From Gordionus sp. m RMFG-2023 (taxonomy: Eukaryota; Nematomorpha; Gordioida; Chordodea; Parachordodidae), in NCBI RefSeq assembly GCF_954871325.1, contig NC_088777.1, forward strand, positions 27,567,366 to 27,631,365: a DNA stretch of 64,000 bases, in the 5' to 3' direction. Numbering within the stretch: position 1 is the stretch's first letter; every line of letters begins with the position of its first letter. Position numbers and translations under genes: made by a program. The notes under the pieces were generated by a model. It had not been told where the DNA came from and ran no database searches. It worked only from the letters and a program-made list of their open reading frames with translations. Shown here piece by piece: positions 11,023-21,830 of the stretch.

Positions 11023-12585
11023 TCAGAATTCAGATTTAGCTAAATTATAATTATCATGAATAAATAGAATTTTATCAAGATTGGTGGGACATAAAGAAGT
11101 CCTTTTTGCATTGAGTATTAATCCAGCAATGGAAAAAATTCTTTCGCTGGGTGTACTGGTTGCAGGTATACAAAGAACCTTCCTAGCTAAATTAGCAAGC
11201 CTAGGAAGTTCCAGTTGCTTTTTCTTCCAAAAGGTTAATGCATCCTCTTCTGGGATATTATTTTGGCTTAGCAAAATATGGCATTCTTGTTCTAAATTAT
11301 TTATATTGTTATAATCACTGCCTAGAATGGAATGTTTACGAGCTATTTTGGCGATATAAGAACTGGAAGTCTCCCCATTATCTTCAACTTGGATTTCACT
11401 TTGTGCATTTTTATCATTTTCCAAAAGTTTTAAATGTCTTGTTAAAAATTGCAATTATGTAGAAGATTTTGAATTTAAATATTCTGACACAATTTTCAGA
11501 TTTTGAAATCTGGGATCAAGGAGAGTCGCTAATATCTAATGTTCAAAATATAATTTTATTAATAAAAATATAAAATAACTTGAAGTTCAGTAATGGGAAA
11601 CCTATGGTCAAGCTTTTTTTGCATATTTTCTTTTAAACAAATAATATCTGAGGAATCAGATATATTGATCTGTATGTGGGTTTCTATTTCACTGCGAACT
11701 AGATTCCACCGACTCTCGGAATGGAATTAATACGGCATAAAGCTCGTCAATCATATCCCATTCATTATTAAAAAGTTTTAAACATTGTTTTCCTATTTTA
11801 TTCAAAACATTATTAATAGGATTTTTGTTCACGCTACGAACACTTTCTAGCATAATTAATATGCTGTGCAAGCGGGTAGGGCAATTTAATTTTAACGTTT
11901 TTGTATTATATAGATTGGTTGGTGTAATGACATTTCTATTATCCGCTTCGTTATCAAAATGGTCATCAAGGTATGGATCAGAATCATCAATATCCAAGAT
12001 ATGACCTGTCTCATAAATTGACTGGAGACATTTACGATGCTCATCTTCAATTTCACATTCCAAATCAGCTACTCGATATCTGAGGGCTGAAATAATTTCT
12101 CTAATTTTTTTAAGGAGATTATCAATTCTGGCAACTTTTTTTATGCCATCAACTGTAACCAAATTATGCAGTCCATGGCCCAAGCATAAATGATGCTCAC
12201 AATCCCCCAATCTGACGCTTCTTTTGACATTTGCCCCTGCATCAGTTACCATTTGTATTATTTTGGCTTTTAAATGAAACTCCTCTTCGATACCATCAAT
12301 CTCCGATAATATGGTTTCCCCAGTATGCTTTTGAGTCACATTTCGGGTTGCCAGGGTAAAATATTTTAAATCAAAATTTTCATCTAAATGATGAAGACTA
12401 AATGTAATATAATTTCGCCGCTTGAAATGATAGGTCCATAAATCATAAGTAATGGAACAGAATTTTGGACCAGCATCAATCAGGTTTAAAACATGTGCCT
12501 TAGAACAATAAACATCATTAAGTGCTCCTTGACTAATAGTTGTCCTATTAGGCAATTCTGATGAGGAATCAATTATCTTATATTT
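11023..12585 (-). pseudogene. hAT-C transposase, catalytic core and C-terminus
   Basis: Cut-and-paste transposase of the hAT (RNase H-like) family. Visible in order: YDLWT with the first acidic residue (about 12430), VTDAGANV with the second (about 12242), the HHLCLGHGLHNLV Cys/His block, RYRVADLECEIE, LATLLDPRF (about 11530-11500), and the C-terminal block FWKKKQ...IPATSTPSERIFSIAG (about 11210-11100). A 44 nt GT-AG intron (11536-11579) separates the core from LATLLDPRF. A single frameshift near 11690-11700 and a TAA near 11455 interrupt the frame. No ATG start is used here: the frame enters from an intron whose acceptor lies near 12590. Close to intact, but not functional as it stands. Confidence 0.88.
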
Positions 12586-12837
12586 CTATTTTTTTAGGCA
12601 ATTCATTTTTTAATAATCATTTTATTTAAATTTTAAACCTTTAGAAAATCTGTCATCCCATTATTGCTTATAGAATCAAATGGCAATAAATCTAAGCAGC
12701 ACATCAAAACATAATTTCGCCCTATTAGAAAAAAGATATTTAAAAAAGAGAAACAAATAAAAAATTTGATTTAGTTTTGAACTTTCAAAATAAAGTTTTA
12801 CATAATTTAATAAAATATATTTTTAGTTCATTCATTA

Positions 12838-13345
12838 AAAAGATCTCAAAATAGAGCTGACAATAAACAAACTAAAAATTTAGTTGTTTTAAAGTTTTAC
12901 ATAATTATTTTAATAAATTTAAATTATACATTAAGTTTATGTATTAAAAGGATCTCAAAATAGAGCTGACAATTAACAAACTAAAAAATTAGTTGTTTTA
13001 AATTTTACATAATTATTTTAATAAATTATATATTAAGTTTGTACATTAAAAAGTTCTCAAAATAGAGCTGACAATAAACAAACTAAAAATTTAGTTGTTT
13101 TAAAGTTTTACATAATTATAAAAATTTAGTTGTTTTAAAGTTTTACATAATTATTTTAATAAATTATATATTAATATACATTAAAAAGATCTCAAAATAG
13201 AGCTGACAATAAACAAACTAAAAATTTAGTTGTTTTAAAGTTTTACATAATTATTTTAATAAATTATATATTAAGTTTTTACATTAAAAAGTTCTCAAAA
13301 TAAGAGCTGACAAAACAAACTAAAAAATTTAGTTGTTTTGAACAA
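12838..13345. repeat. ~110 bp tandem array in the hAT-C intron
   Basis: About five copies of a unit marked by CTCAAAATAGAGCTGACAAT followed by AACTAAAAATTTAGTTGTTT. Copies begin near 12841, 12951, 13052, 13188 and 13292. The unit contains the near-palindrome AACTAAAAATTTAGTT. The array lies wholly within the probable first intron of the transposase gene. Confidence 0.85.
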
Positions 13346-13389
13346 ATAGAGCTTAATAAAATTAATTTAACAAACCAGTTAAAAATTTA

Positions 13390-13533
13390 AAATGAATATT
13401 AATAAACATTAATACTAACCTAAGAGCCATTTTTTATCTTTTATATTCTTGCTACATGTTGAAAATGAATATTAATAAACATTAATACTAACCTAAGAGC
13501 CACTTTTTATCTTTTATATTCTTGCTACATGTT
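13390..13533. repeat. ~71 bp tandem duplication in the hAT-C intron
   Basis: Two nearly exact copies of a segment starting AAAATGAATATTAATAAACA and ending CTTGCTACATGTTG (about 13390-13460 and 13461-13533), adjacent to the ~110 bp array. Confidence 0.85.
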
Positions 13534-13721
13534 GGCGTTGGCTTTAGAAACATTTTTAGAGTTTGAATAGATTTATTATTATTAGTTTTTTCTGATATTT
13601 TATGCACATTAAGTGACGAGAAAGGTTCCTCGTACTTATATTTTTGCTATAACATTTGATATCATAACTAAAATATAAATTATATATATATAAATCTAAA
13701 ATTAAAATAAATTACTGTGAA

Positions 13722-13940
13722 AATGGATTATTTTTATCCGAATCTTCCTCATCTTTTTTCCCCAATTTTAAACAAGGTTCACAATAAATATAATCAGGCA
13801 TTATCGTGCTTTTCTTATTCTCATTCTTCAAAATAAGATTTCCAAAGTACTTACACACATAACTTGATTTTTGATTAGTAGAGAGAGTTGTTATTTTATA
13901 ATTGTATATAGGGTGGTTTAAAACGCGCAAATCCATAAAA
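13722..13940 (-). pseudogene. hAT-C first exon with BED-type finger
   Basis: Probable N-terminal exon of the hAT-C transposase. From an ATG at about 13938 it reads to SYVCKYFGNLI and then YIYCEPCLKLGK, the first half of a BED zinc finger (aromatic-rich lead, then C-x2-C), which binds the transposon ends. After DSDKNNPF the sequence offers a GTAATTT donor at about 13720, opening an intron of about 1.1 kb before the core exon. The His pair of the finger is not seen and would have to lie in the next exon. Placement just inside the right terminal repeat, on the same strand as the core, supports the call. Confidence 0.55.
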
Positions 13941-14264
13941 ATAATTAATATAGCCGAAATGAATATGGTGTATGAATGAATGTAAATGATATACACTATT
14001 CTATTATATAAAGCAATAGAATACAATTCATGTTATATTATATTAATGTTAATATTCAAATTTAAATAATAATAATTTAATATATAAATATAATTTCTAA
14101 ATATTATACACGCCGCGCCGCCGCCATAAGAAAAATCGGCGGCTGTTCCGGCGTGAATAAAATTGCAGGTCTAGTCATAATACCGACTGCATTTTTTTTA
14201 AATATTTGGAATAAGTAATAATGATTATTTTAAAAATTTTATGTCATAATTTTAATGTTTTATA

Positions 14265-15270
14265 TTTAATGTAAACTATAAAAGTGACAATTGTCATAAT
14301 ACTCATCTCAGAACCTTTAAAAATAATTATAATTAAAAAAGGCTAGTTGAGCATGTTTTGAGATGGTTTCAGTGATTGTAAAGCATATAAAGGTGACAAT
14401 TGTCATAATACTTATTTCACATATGTTTTAATTGAAAATAGAGAAAAATGATTAAATGATTGTAAAAATGAGAAAAATTGTCACAATCGTTATTTTTGAA
14501 CTTTTTTAAAGCAAGTGGATAAAAATTTATTAAATATAAAATTAAATGAGGATGTACCATAGAAAAGTGACAATTGTCATAATCGTTATTTTTGAACTTT
14601 TTTTGAATCAACAGAGTAAAATAATAAATTGTAAACATGTTAAATTGAAATTTAAATGTGGATGTACCATAGAAAAGTGACAATTGTCATATTCGTTATT
14701 TCTAATCTTTTTTGAATTTTTTTGAAGCAAAAGGGTAAAATTATATATTGTAAACATGTTAAATTAAAATTTCAGTGAAAATGTACCATAGTAATGTGAC
14801 AATTATCATAATTGTTATCTTTGAACTTTTTTAAATTTTTTTAAAGCAAATAGGTAAAAATATATATTAAACCTGTTAAATTAAAATTTCAGTGAATATG
14901 TACCATAGAAAAGTGACAATTGTCATAATGGCCATTTTTAATCTTTTTTAAATTTTTTTGAAGCAAAAGGGTAAAATAATAAATTATAAACATGTTAAAT
15001 TAAAATTTAAATGAGGATGTACCATAAAAATGTGACAATTGTCATAAACGTTTATTTTAATCTTTTTTGAATTTTTTTTGAGCAAAAGGGTAAAATTATA
15101 TATTGTAAACATGTTAAATTAAAATTTCAGTGGAGATCTACCATAGAAAAGTGACAATTATCATTTTTAATTTTTTATTTAATTTTTTTTAACTTACAGG
15201 GTAAAATAATAAATTGTAAACATGTTAAATTAAAATTTCAGTGAATATGTACCATAGATAAGTGACATAT
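14265..15270. repeat. TGACAATTGTCA minisatellite, left foldback arm
   Basis: About nine units of roughly 105-121 bp, each carrying the perfect 12 bp palindrome TGACAATTGTCA or a one-base variant (near 14287, 14392, 14567, 14677, 14798, 14912, 15033 and 15150; a degenerate one near 14470). The rest of the unit reads TACCATAGAAAAG before the palindrome and TCGTTATTTTT, GGGTAAAAT, CATGTTAAATTAAAATT after it. The first ~430 bp are matched in reverse complement by the right arm. The same unit family precedes each Helitron coding block at 45.4-46.7, 50.2-51.5 and 54.9-56.2 kb. Confidence 0.93.
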
Positions 15271-16080
15271 CTAATTCTCAACTCCCTTTTGAAATTATTT
15301 TAATATATATATTTTGAAATTATCACATTACTCATATCCATTATTTTTAAATTAGGTTAATATGATCTTGTTGGGAAACACTTAAAGCTCTTGGCAGATG
15401 ATAATAGTATCATATATGTTAAATTTTTTGAGCCAACCGGAATGGAGTTGAACTAGAAAGATGCATCAATATAAACATTATATTTTTGGGAACAAATTTA
15501 AAAATATTTTTTCTTTAATCTTTTAAATCAATTTTAGATCTTAGAAACTACTATTTGGATATATCTAGTAAAATACGCCCCCCTCTGATTATACTATTCA
15601 TACAAAAAATCTATTTATATTGTTATCATCTAAATCAGTCATATATATGAATTTTTATTTATTAAAATTTCAATATAAACAATAACTTTATAATGAAATA
15701 GGTTATATAAATAAGATTTAAAATATCACATTATTTAACAATGTACGATTAAGCTTTATAATTAAAATATCATCAAGTATAAGAATCGATTAAAAAATGC
15801 TCCTTAGAATATCTTTGAGATTTTTTTTATTTTGCATTATATATAAAAAAAAAAATTTTTTAATTTTAACTTTCTTGTTTTTTCCTTTTATTTTTATTTT
15901 CACTTGTTTATTATATTTTGAAATAAAAAATCAGGAATTAATAATGTTATATAAAATAAAAAAAATGAATAAAATAATTGTTTTATTGAGGCCAACAAAT
16001 AAAACCCCCATTTATAAATTTGGGTGGGATACATTTATTTAATGTTTTTTTTATTTATATTTATAAAAAATCAGTATCGT
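15271..16080. other. AT-rich loop sequence of the foldback, no gene
   Basis: Extremely AT-rich and low in complexity. An 81-codon open frame at 15797-16042 is made almost entirely of Phe, Leu, Ile, Lys and Tyr and has no recognisable feature; I treat it as compositional. Confidence 0.5.
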
Positions 16081-16106
16081 CCCGTAGTCTCGAATTATTA
16101 TTAACT

Positions 16107-17750
16107 TTATACGTTTTGTCGCTTTACGAAAAGGTGAAAAAAGGTGAAATTGCATACATCATCGGCATAGCATATAAAATTTAGAGAGTTGTGTATGTTA
16201 TTATCATATTGTTGATTCAGATATCGAGGGTTAAGAGCATATTCTTGTTTGAAGGATTTATTCAGAATATCGTTCATTATTACATTAAATAGCATAGGTG
16301 ATAAAATGCATCCTTGTTTCAGCCCTCTGTTGGCCTTAAATGGTTGTGATTTTAAGTTCAGATGTTGTGGTATCACGTTATGATTATCGTATATTATTTT
16401 TATAAGCGAAATCAGATGTTTATCTATTCCTATGTCTTCCAGTAAGGGCCAGATCTTGTGCTGTATGATGGAGTCAAAGGCTTGACTTAGGTCAATCATT
16501 AGGGCAAATATTGGGGACTTATGCATTCTAGCTTTCTCCAGAATAACCTTAAGCGCCATGGTTAGTTCCGTCGTGTTCCTGCCCTTCCTATATGATGTGA
16601 TGGCGTTTGAGAGGTTTCCATCGATGATTGGTTTAATCCTGACGGCTATAATATACGTGAACATTTTTAGGGTAACTGGGATCAGTGCAATTCCTCTGTA
16701 GTCCTTCAGGCTAGTCGGGTTCTTATTTTTAGGGAAATTAAGTATTATCGATGTCATCCATTCCTCTGGGAAATTGCCAATATTCCATATCTCATTAAAG
16801 AGGGGAAGCAGTAGACTAGCACTTAAATCAGCATCTATCTTCCAAAGTTCCGCAAAAATCCCATCGATTCCGGCTGCTTTATGGGTTTTTAGTCTTTTAA
16901 TGGCATTTATTATATCTATTCTGTTCAGGTTCCGATTAGGTGGTTGGAAAGGATAGTCACATAATGGTTTAGGCCACCTTGTTCTGTAAAGGTTCATGTA
17001 ATGGTCTGTCCATATCGCTAATTGTTCCCTGGGGTCCGTTATAATTTTATTATTTTCAATGTGTAATCTTGGTAGAGGATTGGATTTAAAGGTAGTGAGT
17101 AACTTAAGAGATTGGAAAGCCTTGTAAATATTATTGTTGTCAAAGCTATATTGTATGGATCTAGATAAGTTGGCAATAAAATATCTTTTATCTGTTCTTA
17201 TGCAGTGAGTTATGAACTTCTGTGGTGTTTAGTATATTGGTTATAGGAGATATTTGTTGTTAAGTTTTTAATTATCTGTATTGTTGAAGGGGATAGCCAT
17301 TCTTTACGCTTAATTCGTGGTCTTAATAAGCATGAATTCATACAGCTTGATAAACTTAGTTTCATATCCTTCCAAGTTATATTAGGATTGATCATGCCAT
17401 TTTGGGTGTTTCTCCATGTTGTTAGATTGGTGATGAACTCTTCCTTTATAACCGGATCATTCAGCTGTGCCAAGTCTTTCCTCATTATGAAGTGTGTAGA
17501 GTTAAGGTGGCTATGTTGATTTCGGTTTGGAAAAATGGTATTTTTTATCCTTAGCTCGCATCCTAGTGGGTAATGGTCCGTAAATAAGGTGAAGTTCAGT
17601 TTGCTGATGACTTTGATGTCCTTCACCCACTTAAATATATTGTTGGAAATTACAAAGAAATCAATTTGTGAGGTAGTGCCAAAAGATGGGCTTTTGTAGG
17701 TCATGGTGTGATGGTTAGGATGATTGAAGAAGGTATTTCCTATTTTCAAA
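16107..17750 (-). pseudogene. LINE fragment: endonuclease end plus reverse transcriptase
   Basis: Minus-strand non-LTR retrotransposon fragment. From 17750 leftward it shows the end of an endonuclease (TSQIDFFVISNN with the catalytic Asp, then TDHYPLGCEL with the His), a linker, then reverse transcriptase with AAGIDGIFAELW, EEWMTSIIL, motif A MIDLSQAFDS, motif B GLKQGCILSPMLF and motif C CYADD. One frame change near 17215-17225 separates the endonuclease/linker frame from the RT frame. The fragment stops shortly after motif C, so thumb and C-terminus are missing, and it also lacks the first half of the endonuclease. Loss of the 3' end is unlike ordinary LINE insertion and suggests capture. 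The LINE clade is not assigned; it is clearly not the RTE type seen elsewhere here. Confidence 0.85.
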
Positions 17751-17756
17751 ATGCCT

Positions 17757-17950
17757 CGGTTGGGAAGCCTAACAATTCTACCTGCCTCGGGAACGCCACT
17801 CTAGTACAAAGTACGAACACTAATGGCAAAAAACTAATAGAAATCTGTGAACACTTCAATTTGAAAATAGGAAATACCTTCTTCAATCATCCTAACCATC
17901 ACACCATGACCTACAAAAGCCCATCTTTTGGCACTACCTCACAAATCAAA
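17757..17950 (+). pseudogene. Inverted piece of the same LINE endonuclease
   Basis: Plus-strand frame reading VGKPNNSTCLGN, NGKKLIEICEHFNLKIGNTF and FGTTSQI, i.e. the endonuclease segment just upstream of, and overlapping, the start of the minus-strand fragment. About 84 bp (17860-17944) is an exact or near-exact inverted copy of 17667-17754, so the LINE's 5' part is flipped relative to the rest. The frame ends where the foldback right arm begins (about 17948). Confidence 0.85.
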
Positions 17951-18515
17951 AAAGATTAAAAATAACGATTATGACAATTGTCACTTTTCTATGGTACATC
18001 CACATTTAAATTTCAATTTAACATGTTTACAATTTATTATTTTACTCTGTTGCTTCAAAAAAATTCAATTCAAAAATAACGATTATGACAATTGTCACTT
18101 TTCTATGGTACATCCTCATTTAATTTTATATTTAATAAATTTTTATCTACTTGCTTTAAAAAGTTCAAAAATAACGATTGTGGCAATTTTTAAAATCATT
18201 AAAACCATCTCGAAACATGCTCAAAAAAATTTTTCTTGCCTATTTTATACCTAAAATTATTTTTATAGGTTCTGATATGAATATTATGACAATTGTCACT
18301 TTTATAGTTTACACATTAAATATTAATTCATGTTTCAAATAATCATTTTTCACTATTTTCAATTAAAACATATGTGAAATAAGTATTATGACAATTGTCA
18401 CCTTTATATACTTTACAATCACTGAAACCATCTCAAAACATGCTCAACTAGCCTTTTTTAATTATAATTATTTTTAAAGGTTCTGAGATGAGTATTATGA
18501 CAATTGTCACTTTTA
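17948..18515. repeat. TGACAATTGTCA minisatellite, right foldback arm
   Basis: Reverse-complement counterpart of the array at 14265-14700: palindromes near 17967, 18086, 18286, 18389 and 18497 with the same flanking phrases inverted (GGTACATCC, AACATGTTTACAATTTATTA, CATGCTCAAC). Spacing is about 105-120 bp. Together with the left array it can pair into a long hairpin. Confidence 0.93.
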
Positions 18516-18965
18516 TAGTTTACATTAAATATAAAACATTAAAATTATGACATAACATTTTTAAAATAATCATTATTACTTATTCCAAATATTAAAAAAT
18601 GCAGTCGGTATTATGACCAATTTTCACATTTACAACCTATTCAAAAAAAATATTTTCATTAACATAAAATAAAAAAAATATATATATTGAAAATTTTATT
18701 TTTAAAGAATTTACCAAAAATCTTCAAATTTTTATTTGAAGATTTTTGTAAAAATCTGTTCAAAAGTGCTTCTTTTTTGCACTTTTGAACCCCTATATGT
18801 CAGGAACCAGGTGTGCTAGCGAGCTAAAATAAACGGCTTTCTCGTTTATATACCTATCTAAATAATTCCAGAAATTTTTAACAATTTTAAAAGGGGTTGG
18901 CCAAAAATGTGCCATTTTGATTGATTTGACATGGAATGGCCCATATATTAAATAAAATTGCCTGA

Positions 18966-20030
18966 AATTGGAGAAACAACAAAAAAAAATTTATATCCAA
19001 AAGTATAATCATTGTAAGCAATTTTGACATTATATTTGTAATTTACAATTATGTAGTTTTTAAAAATGAAGGCAGATATGATGATAAAAATACATCATTT
19101 TGCCAATCTAAACCCTAAAATCCCCCAAAATAAATTAAGGAGTCTAAAATTTTGGGAATTTCAGTTACATTAACTTTTTTTGCTTATTAATTTTTTAAAA
19201 ATCAAAGGGAGTCCAAAATCTCACCCCTTCTGCTCATTTATATAGAATGATCATTTGCCTTTATCTAAATTAAATCTTTTAAATAAGGTGTGATCTTGCA
19301 AAATTTAAATAAATAAACAAAAGTAAAAGGATTTGAATAATTTTTATTTTATTAAATATATATATTTAACTTTATTTTAAGTAGTAAATAGTTATTTTTT
19401 AGTATCTACTAAAAATATAGCAATAGAATTAGCTACTTTTTTTTACTATTTTAAAAATATAGCATACTAATTTAAAAGCATTGCTATTTATATCTCAAAT
19501 CTTATAGCAGCAATATAATGACTAATAGAAAATTTTCCCAAATTACTATCACTTGTCAAGAAGTTAATAACATTACTTTTTTTTTAATATAAGTAGAATC
19601 ATAAGAAATATACCACACTACTTTAAAAGCATTGCTATTTATATCTCAAAATATCTTATAGCAGCATGAGTAATAGCAAATTTTAACATTTATATATCTA
19701 TATACCCAAATCTATCACTTGTCAAGAAGTTATTAACATGATTTCATTAAAAAAAATATTATTAAGTTTAATTTTAATGTAAAATTATTTAACATATAAC
19801 TTGTAAGTACATCAAAAGGAAGAACAGTATATTCTTGTTCGGTCAGTCTAATGAACTTTCTATCTAATTAATTTATAATATTAAAATTATTTTGAAGTTA
19901 TTTATATTAAAATAAATAATATTATATTATACATTGAGCTGCAGAGTAAGCCGAATGAAATAATGATATAATGGATATTATAAAATAAATCTTCATCCAG
20001 TTCATAAGGTGTTAAACAAATAAAATGAAA
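18966..20030. repeat. Non-coding interval with a ~165 bp duplication
   Basis: No gene is seen. A segment with TTTAAAAGCATTGCTATTTA, TCTTATAGCAGCA and ATCACTTGTCAAGAAGTTA is present twice, about 19460-19570 and 19622-19735, as an imperfect tandem duplication. The remainder is AT-rich and unassigned. Confidence 0.7.
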
Positions 20031-20035
20031 TGGTT

Positions 20036-20180
20036 ATGGGCCGCTATTACGGTTCGGGTATACTCTTAAAAATATCAAAAAGACAAATAAGCTAAAATGG
20101 CTGTCAAAATGGCCCCTATAAGTTTGAAGCGAGAGATTTAAAAAAATATCAAAAATTTGACTTTTACAGATTAGATAGTT
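20036..20180 (+). repeat. Dispersed repeat R1, copy 1
   Basis: Segment containing AAATAAGCTAAAATGGCTGT, then CAAAATGGCCCCTATA and GTTTGAAGCGAGAGATTTAA, then TTTTACAGATTAG. A second copy lies at 31891-32020. Both copies run into long arrays of short AT-rich phrases (TAATATTTAATATAATT type). Confidence 0.85.
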
Positions 20181-20774
20181 TTTTCTATTTAATTATTTAA
20201 TATTAAATTAATATCATTATAAATTTTAATAAATACCTTAATCAAATATTTAATATCATTATAAATTTTAATAAATACCTTAATCAAATATTTAATATAA
20301 TTATAAAATTAATATTAAAATCATTTAATATAAATTTTAATAAATCTATAATTGTAATATTTAACATAATATATTATTAATATAATATTTAAAGTAATCA
20401 AATTAATTTGATATAAAGAAAAATATATAAATTGTTGTAATATAAATTATAAATTGTAATATTTAACATAATATATTATTAATATAATATTTAAAGTAAT
20501 TAAATTAATTTAATATAAATATAAATATATAAATTGTATTAATATAATTTTAGTAATATATAATTATAAATTTTAGTAATATATAATTATAATATTTAAT
20601 ATGATGTAATCATAATATAATAATGAATATTATTTACATAATTAATATATAATTAAAATAGTAAAATTTATATTATATATTTATAATATTATTTACATAT
20701 TTTATATATTTATAATATTATTTATCTATTTAATATAATTTATTCATAATTCAATATTATATATAATACAATAT
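20181..20774. repeat. AT-only simple/cryptic satellite
   Basis: About 600 bp made almost only of A and T in recurring phrases such as AATATTTAATATAATTATAA and TTTTAATAAATACCTTAATC (the latter repeated near 20227 and 20268). It matches in style the stretch at 32030-32480 that follows repeat R1 copy 2. Confidence 0.75.
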
Positions 20775-21830
20775 GGTTAATATTACTACGAACTCCATTA
20801 ATAAAATTTTTATAGTAGAGATTTATACTTATTATTCCTATAAATATCAGATTTACTCATATTTTAATTTTTTTTCTAGATTTCTAATGATTAATGGGAA
20901 TATATTAATCTCTTTTCCTACTAGGAACTCCATTAATAAAATTTTTATCGTAGAGATTTATACTTATTATTCCTCTAAATATCAGATTTACTCATATTTT
21001 AATTTTTTTTCTAGATTTCTAATGATTAATGGGAATATGTTAATCTCTTTTCCTACTAGGAACCCATTAATAAAATTTTTATCGTAGAGATTTATACTTA
21101 TTATTCCTATAAATATCAGATTTACTCATATTTTAATTTTTTTTAGATTTCTAATGATTAATGGGAATATGTTAATCTCTTTTCCTACTAGGAACTCCAT
21201 TAATAAAATTTTTATCGTAGAGATTTATACTTATTATTCCTATAAATATCAGATTTACTCATATTTTAATTTTTTTCTAGATTTCTAATGCTTAATGGGA
21301 ATATGTTAATCTCTTTTCCTACTAAGAACTCCATTAATAAAATTTTTATCGAAGAGATTTATACTTATTATTCCTATTCAGATTTACTCATATTTTAATT
21401 TTTTTCTAGATTTCTAATGATTAATGGGAATATGTTAATCTCATTTCCTATTAGGAACTCCATTAATAAAATTTTTATCGTAGAGATTTATACTTATTAT
21501 TTTTATAAATATCAGATTTACTCATATTTTAATTTTTTTCTAGATTTCTAATGATTAATGGGAATATGTTAATCTCTTTTCCTACTAGGAACTCCATTAA
21601 TAAAATTTTTATCGTTGAGATTTATACTTATTATTCCTATAAATATCAGATTTACTCATATTTTAATTTTTTTAGATTTCTAATGGTTAATGGGAATATG
21701 TTAATCTCTTTTCCTACTAGGAACTCCATTAATAAAATTTTTATCATAGGGATTTATACTTGTTATCCCTATAAATATGAGATTTATTTTGTTAGAGGTT
21801 TCTAGTCACTTCAATGATATCATTGAGTCA
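20775..21830. repeat. ~133 bp tandem array, eight copies
   Basis: Eight head-to-tail copies starting at AACTCCATTAATAAAATTTT: 20791, 20926, 21061, 21193, 21327, 21456, 21589 and 21722, period 129-135 bp. Long open frames run through it (20773-21087, 21551-21805) because the unit lacks stops in one frame and some periods are multiples of three. The repeated peptide (SINKIFIVEIYTYYS...) is Ile/Tyr-rich and I consider it a by-product. Confidence 0.92.

Larger units (their letters stand above)
10608..14173 (-). mobile_element. hAT-C: near-complete hAT transposon
   Basis: Bounded by a perfect 8 bp duplication GTCATAAT (10600-10607 and 14174-14181). Ends read TAGACCTG and CAGGTCTA. GGCGGCGG/GCCGCC motifs crowd the left end (10634-10725) and the right end (14112-14155), the likely subterminal transposase sites. 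The minus strand encodes a BED-type N-terminal exon (about 13722-13940), a long intron filled with tandem repeats, the catalytic core (12585-11690) and the C-terminal block (11535-11023). The foldback right arm preserves the unfilled target at 18610-18617. Few coding lesions are present, so the insertion is relatively young. Confidence 0.93.
8040..18965. mobile_element. Large imperfect foldback with nested insertions
   Basis: Sequence at 8040-8110 plus 8562-8640 (CACGTCAAATCGATC, GACCCC, AAAATTGTTAAAAATTTC, TTTTAGCTCGCTAGC, ATATAGGGG) reappears in reverse complement at about 18785-18965. Farther in, 10490-10607 plus 14182-14700 is matched in reverse complement by about 17960-18720 at high by-eye identity over roughly 700 bp. 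The left arm is longer because it contains a MITE (8114-8553), a second inverted pair (8645-8890 versus 10030-10250) and hAT-C (10608-14173). The loop (about 15270-17948) holds a LINE fragment. The right arm keeps the empty target sites of both hAT insertions. I do not recognise a named superfamily for the ends. Confidence 0.7.

Noticed and set aside
15797-16042. 81-codon Phe/Leu/Ile-rich open frame that could pass as a membrane protein
   Set aside because: Composition follows from homopolymeric AT-rich DNA; no start context, conserved residues or neighbour support.
9318-18800. Idea that the foldback is a CRISPR-like or phage-type repeat array because of the regularly spaced palindromes
   Set aside because: The units are 105-121 bp tandem repeats with no unique spacers, in a plainly eukaryotic transposon-rich context.
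20773-21805. Two open frames encoding repeated INKIFIVEIYTYYS-type peptides
   Set aside because: They follow a non-coding ~133 bp tandem repeat whose period is often not a multiple of three; treated as by-products of the array.
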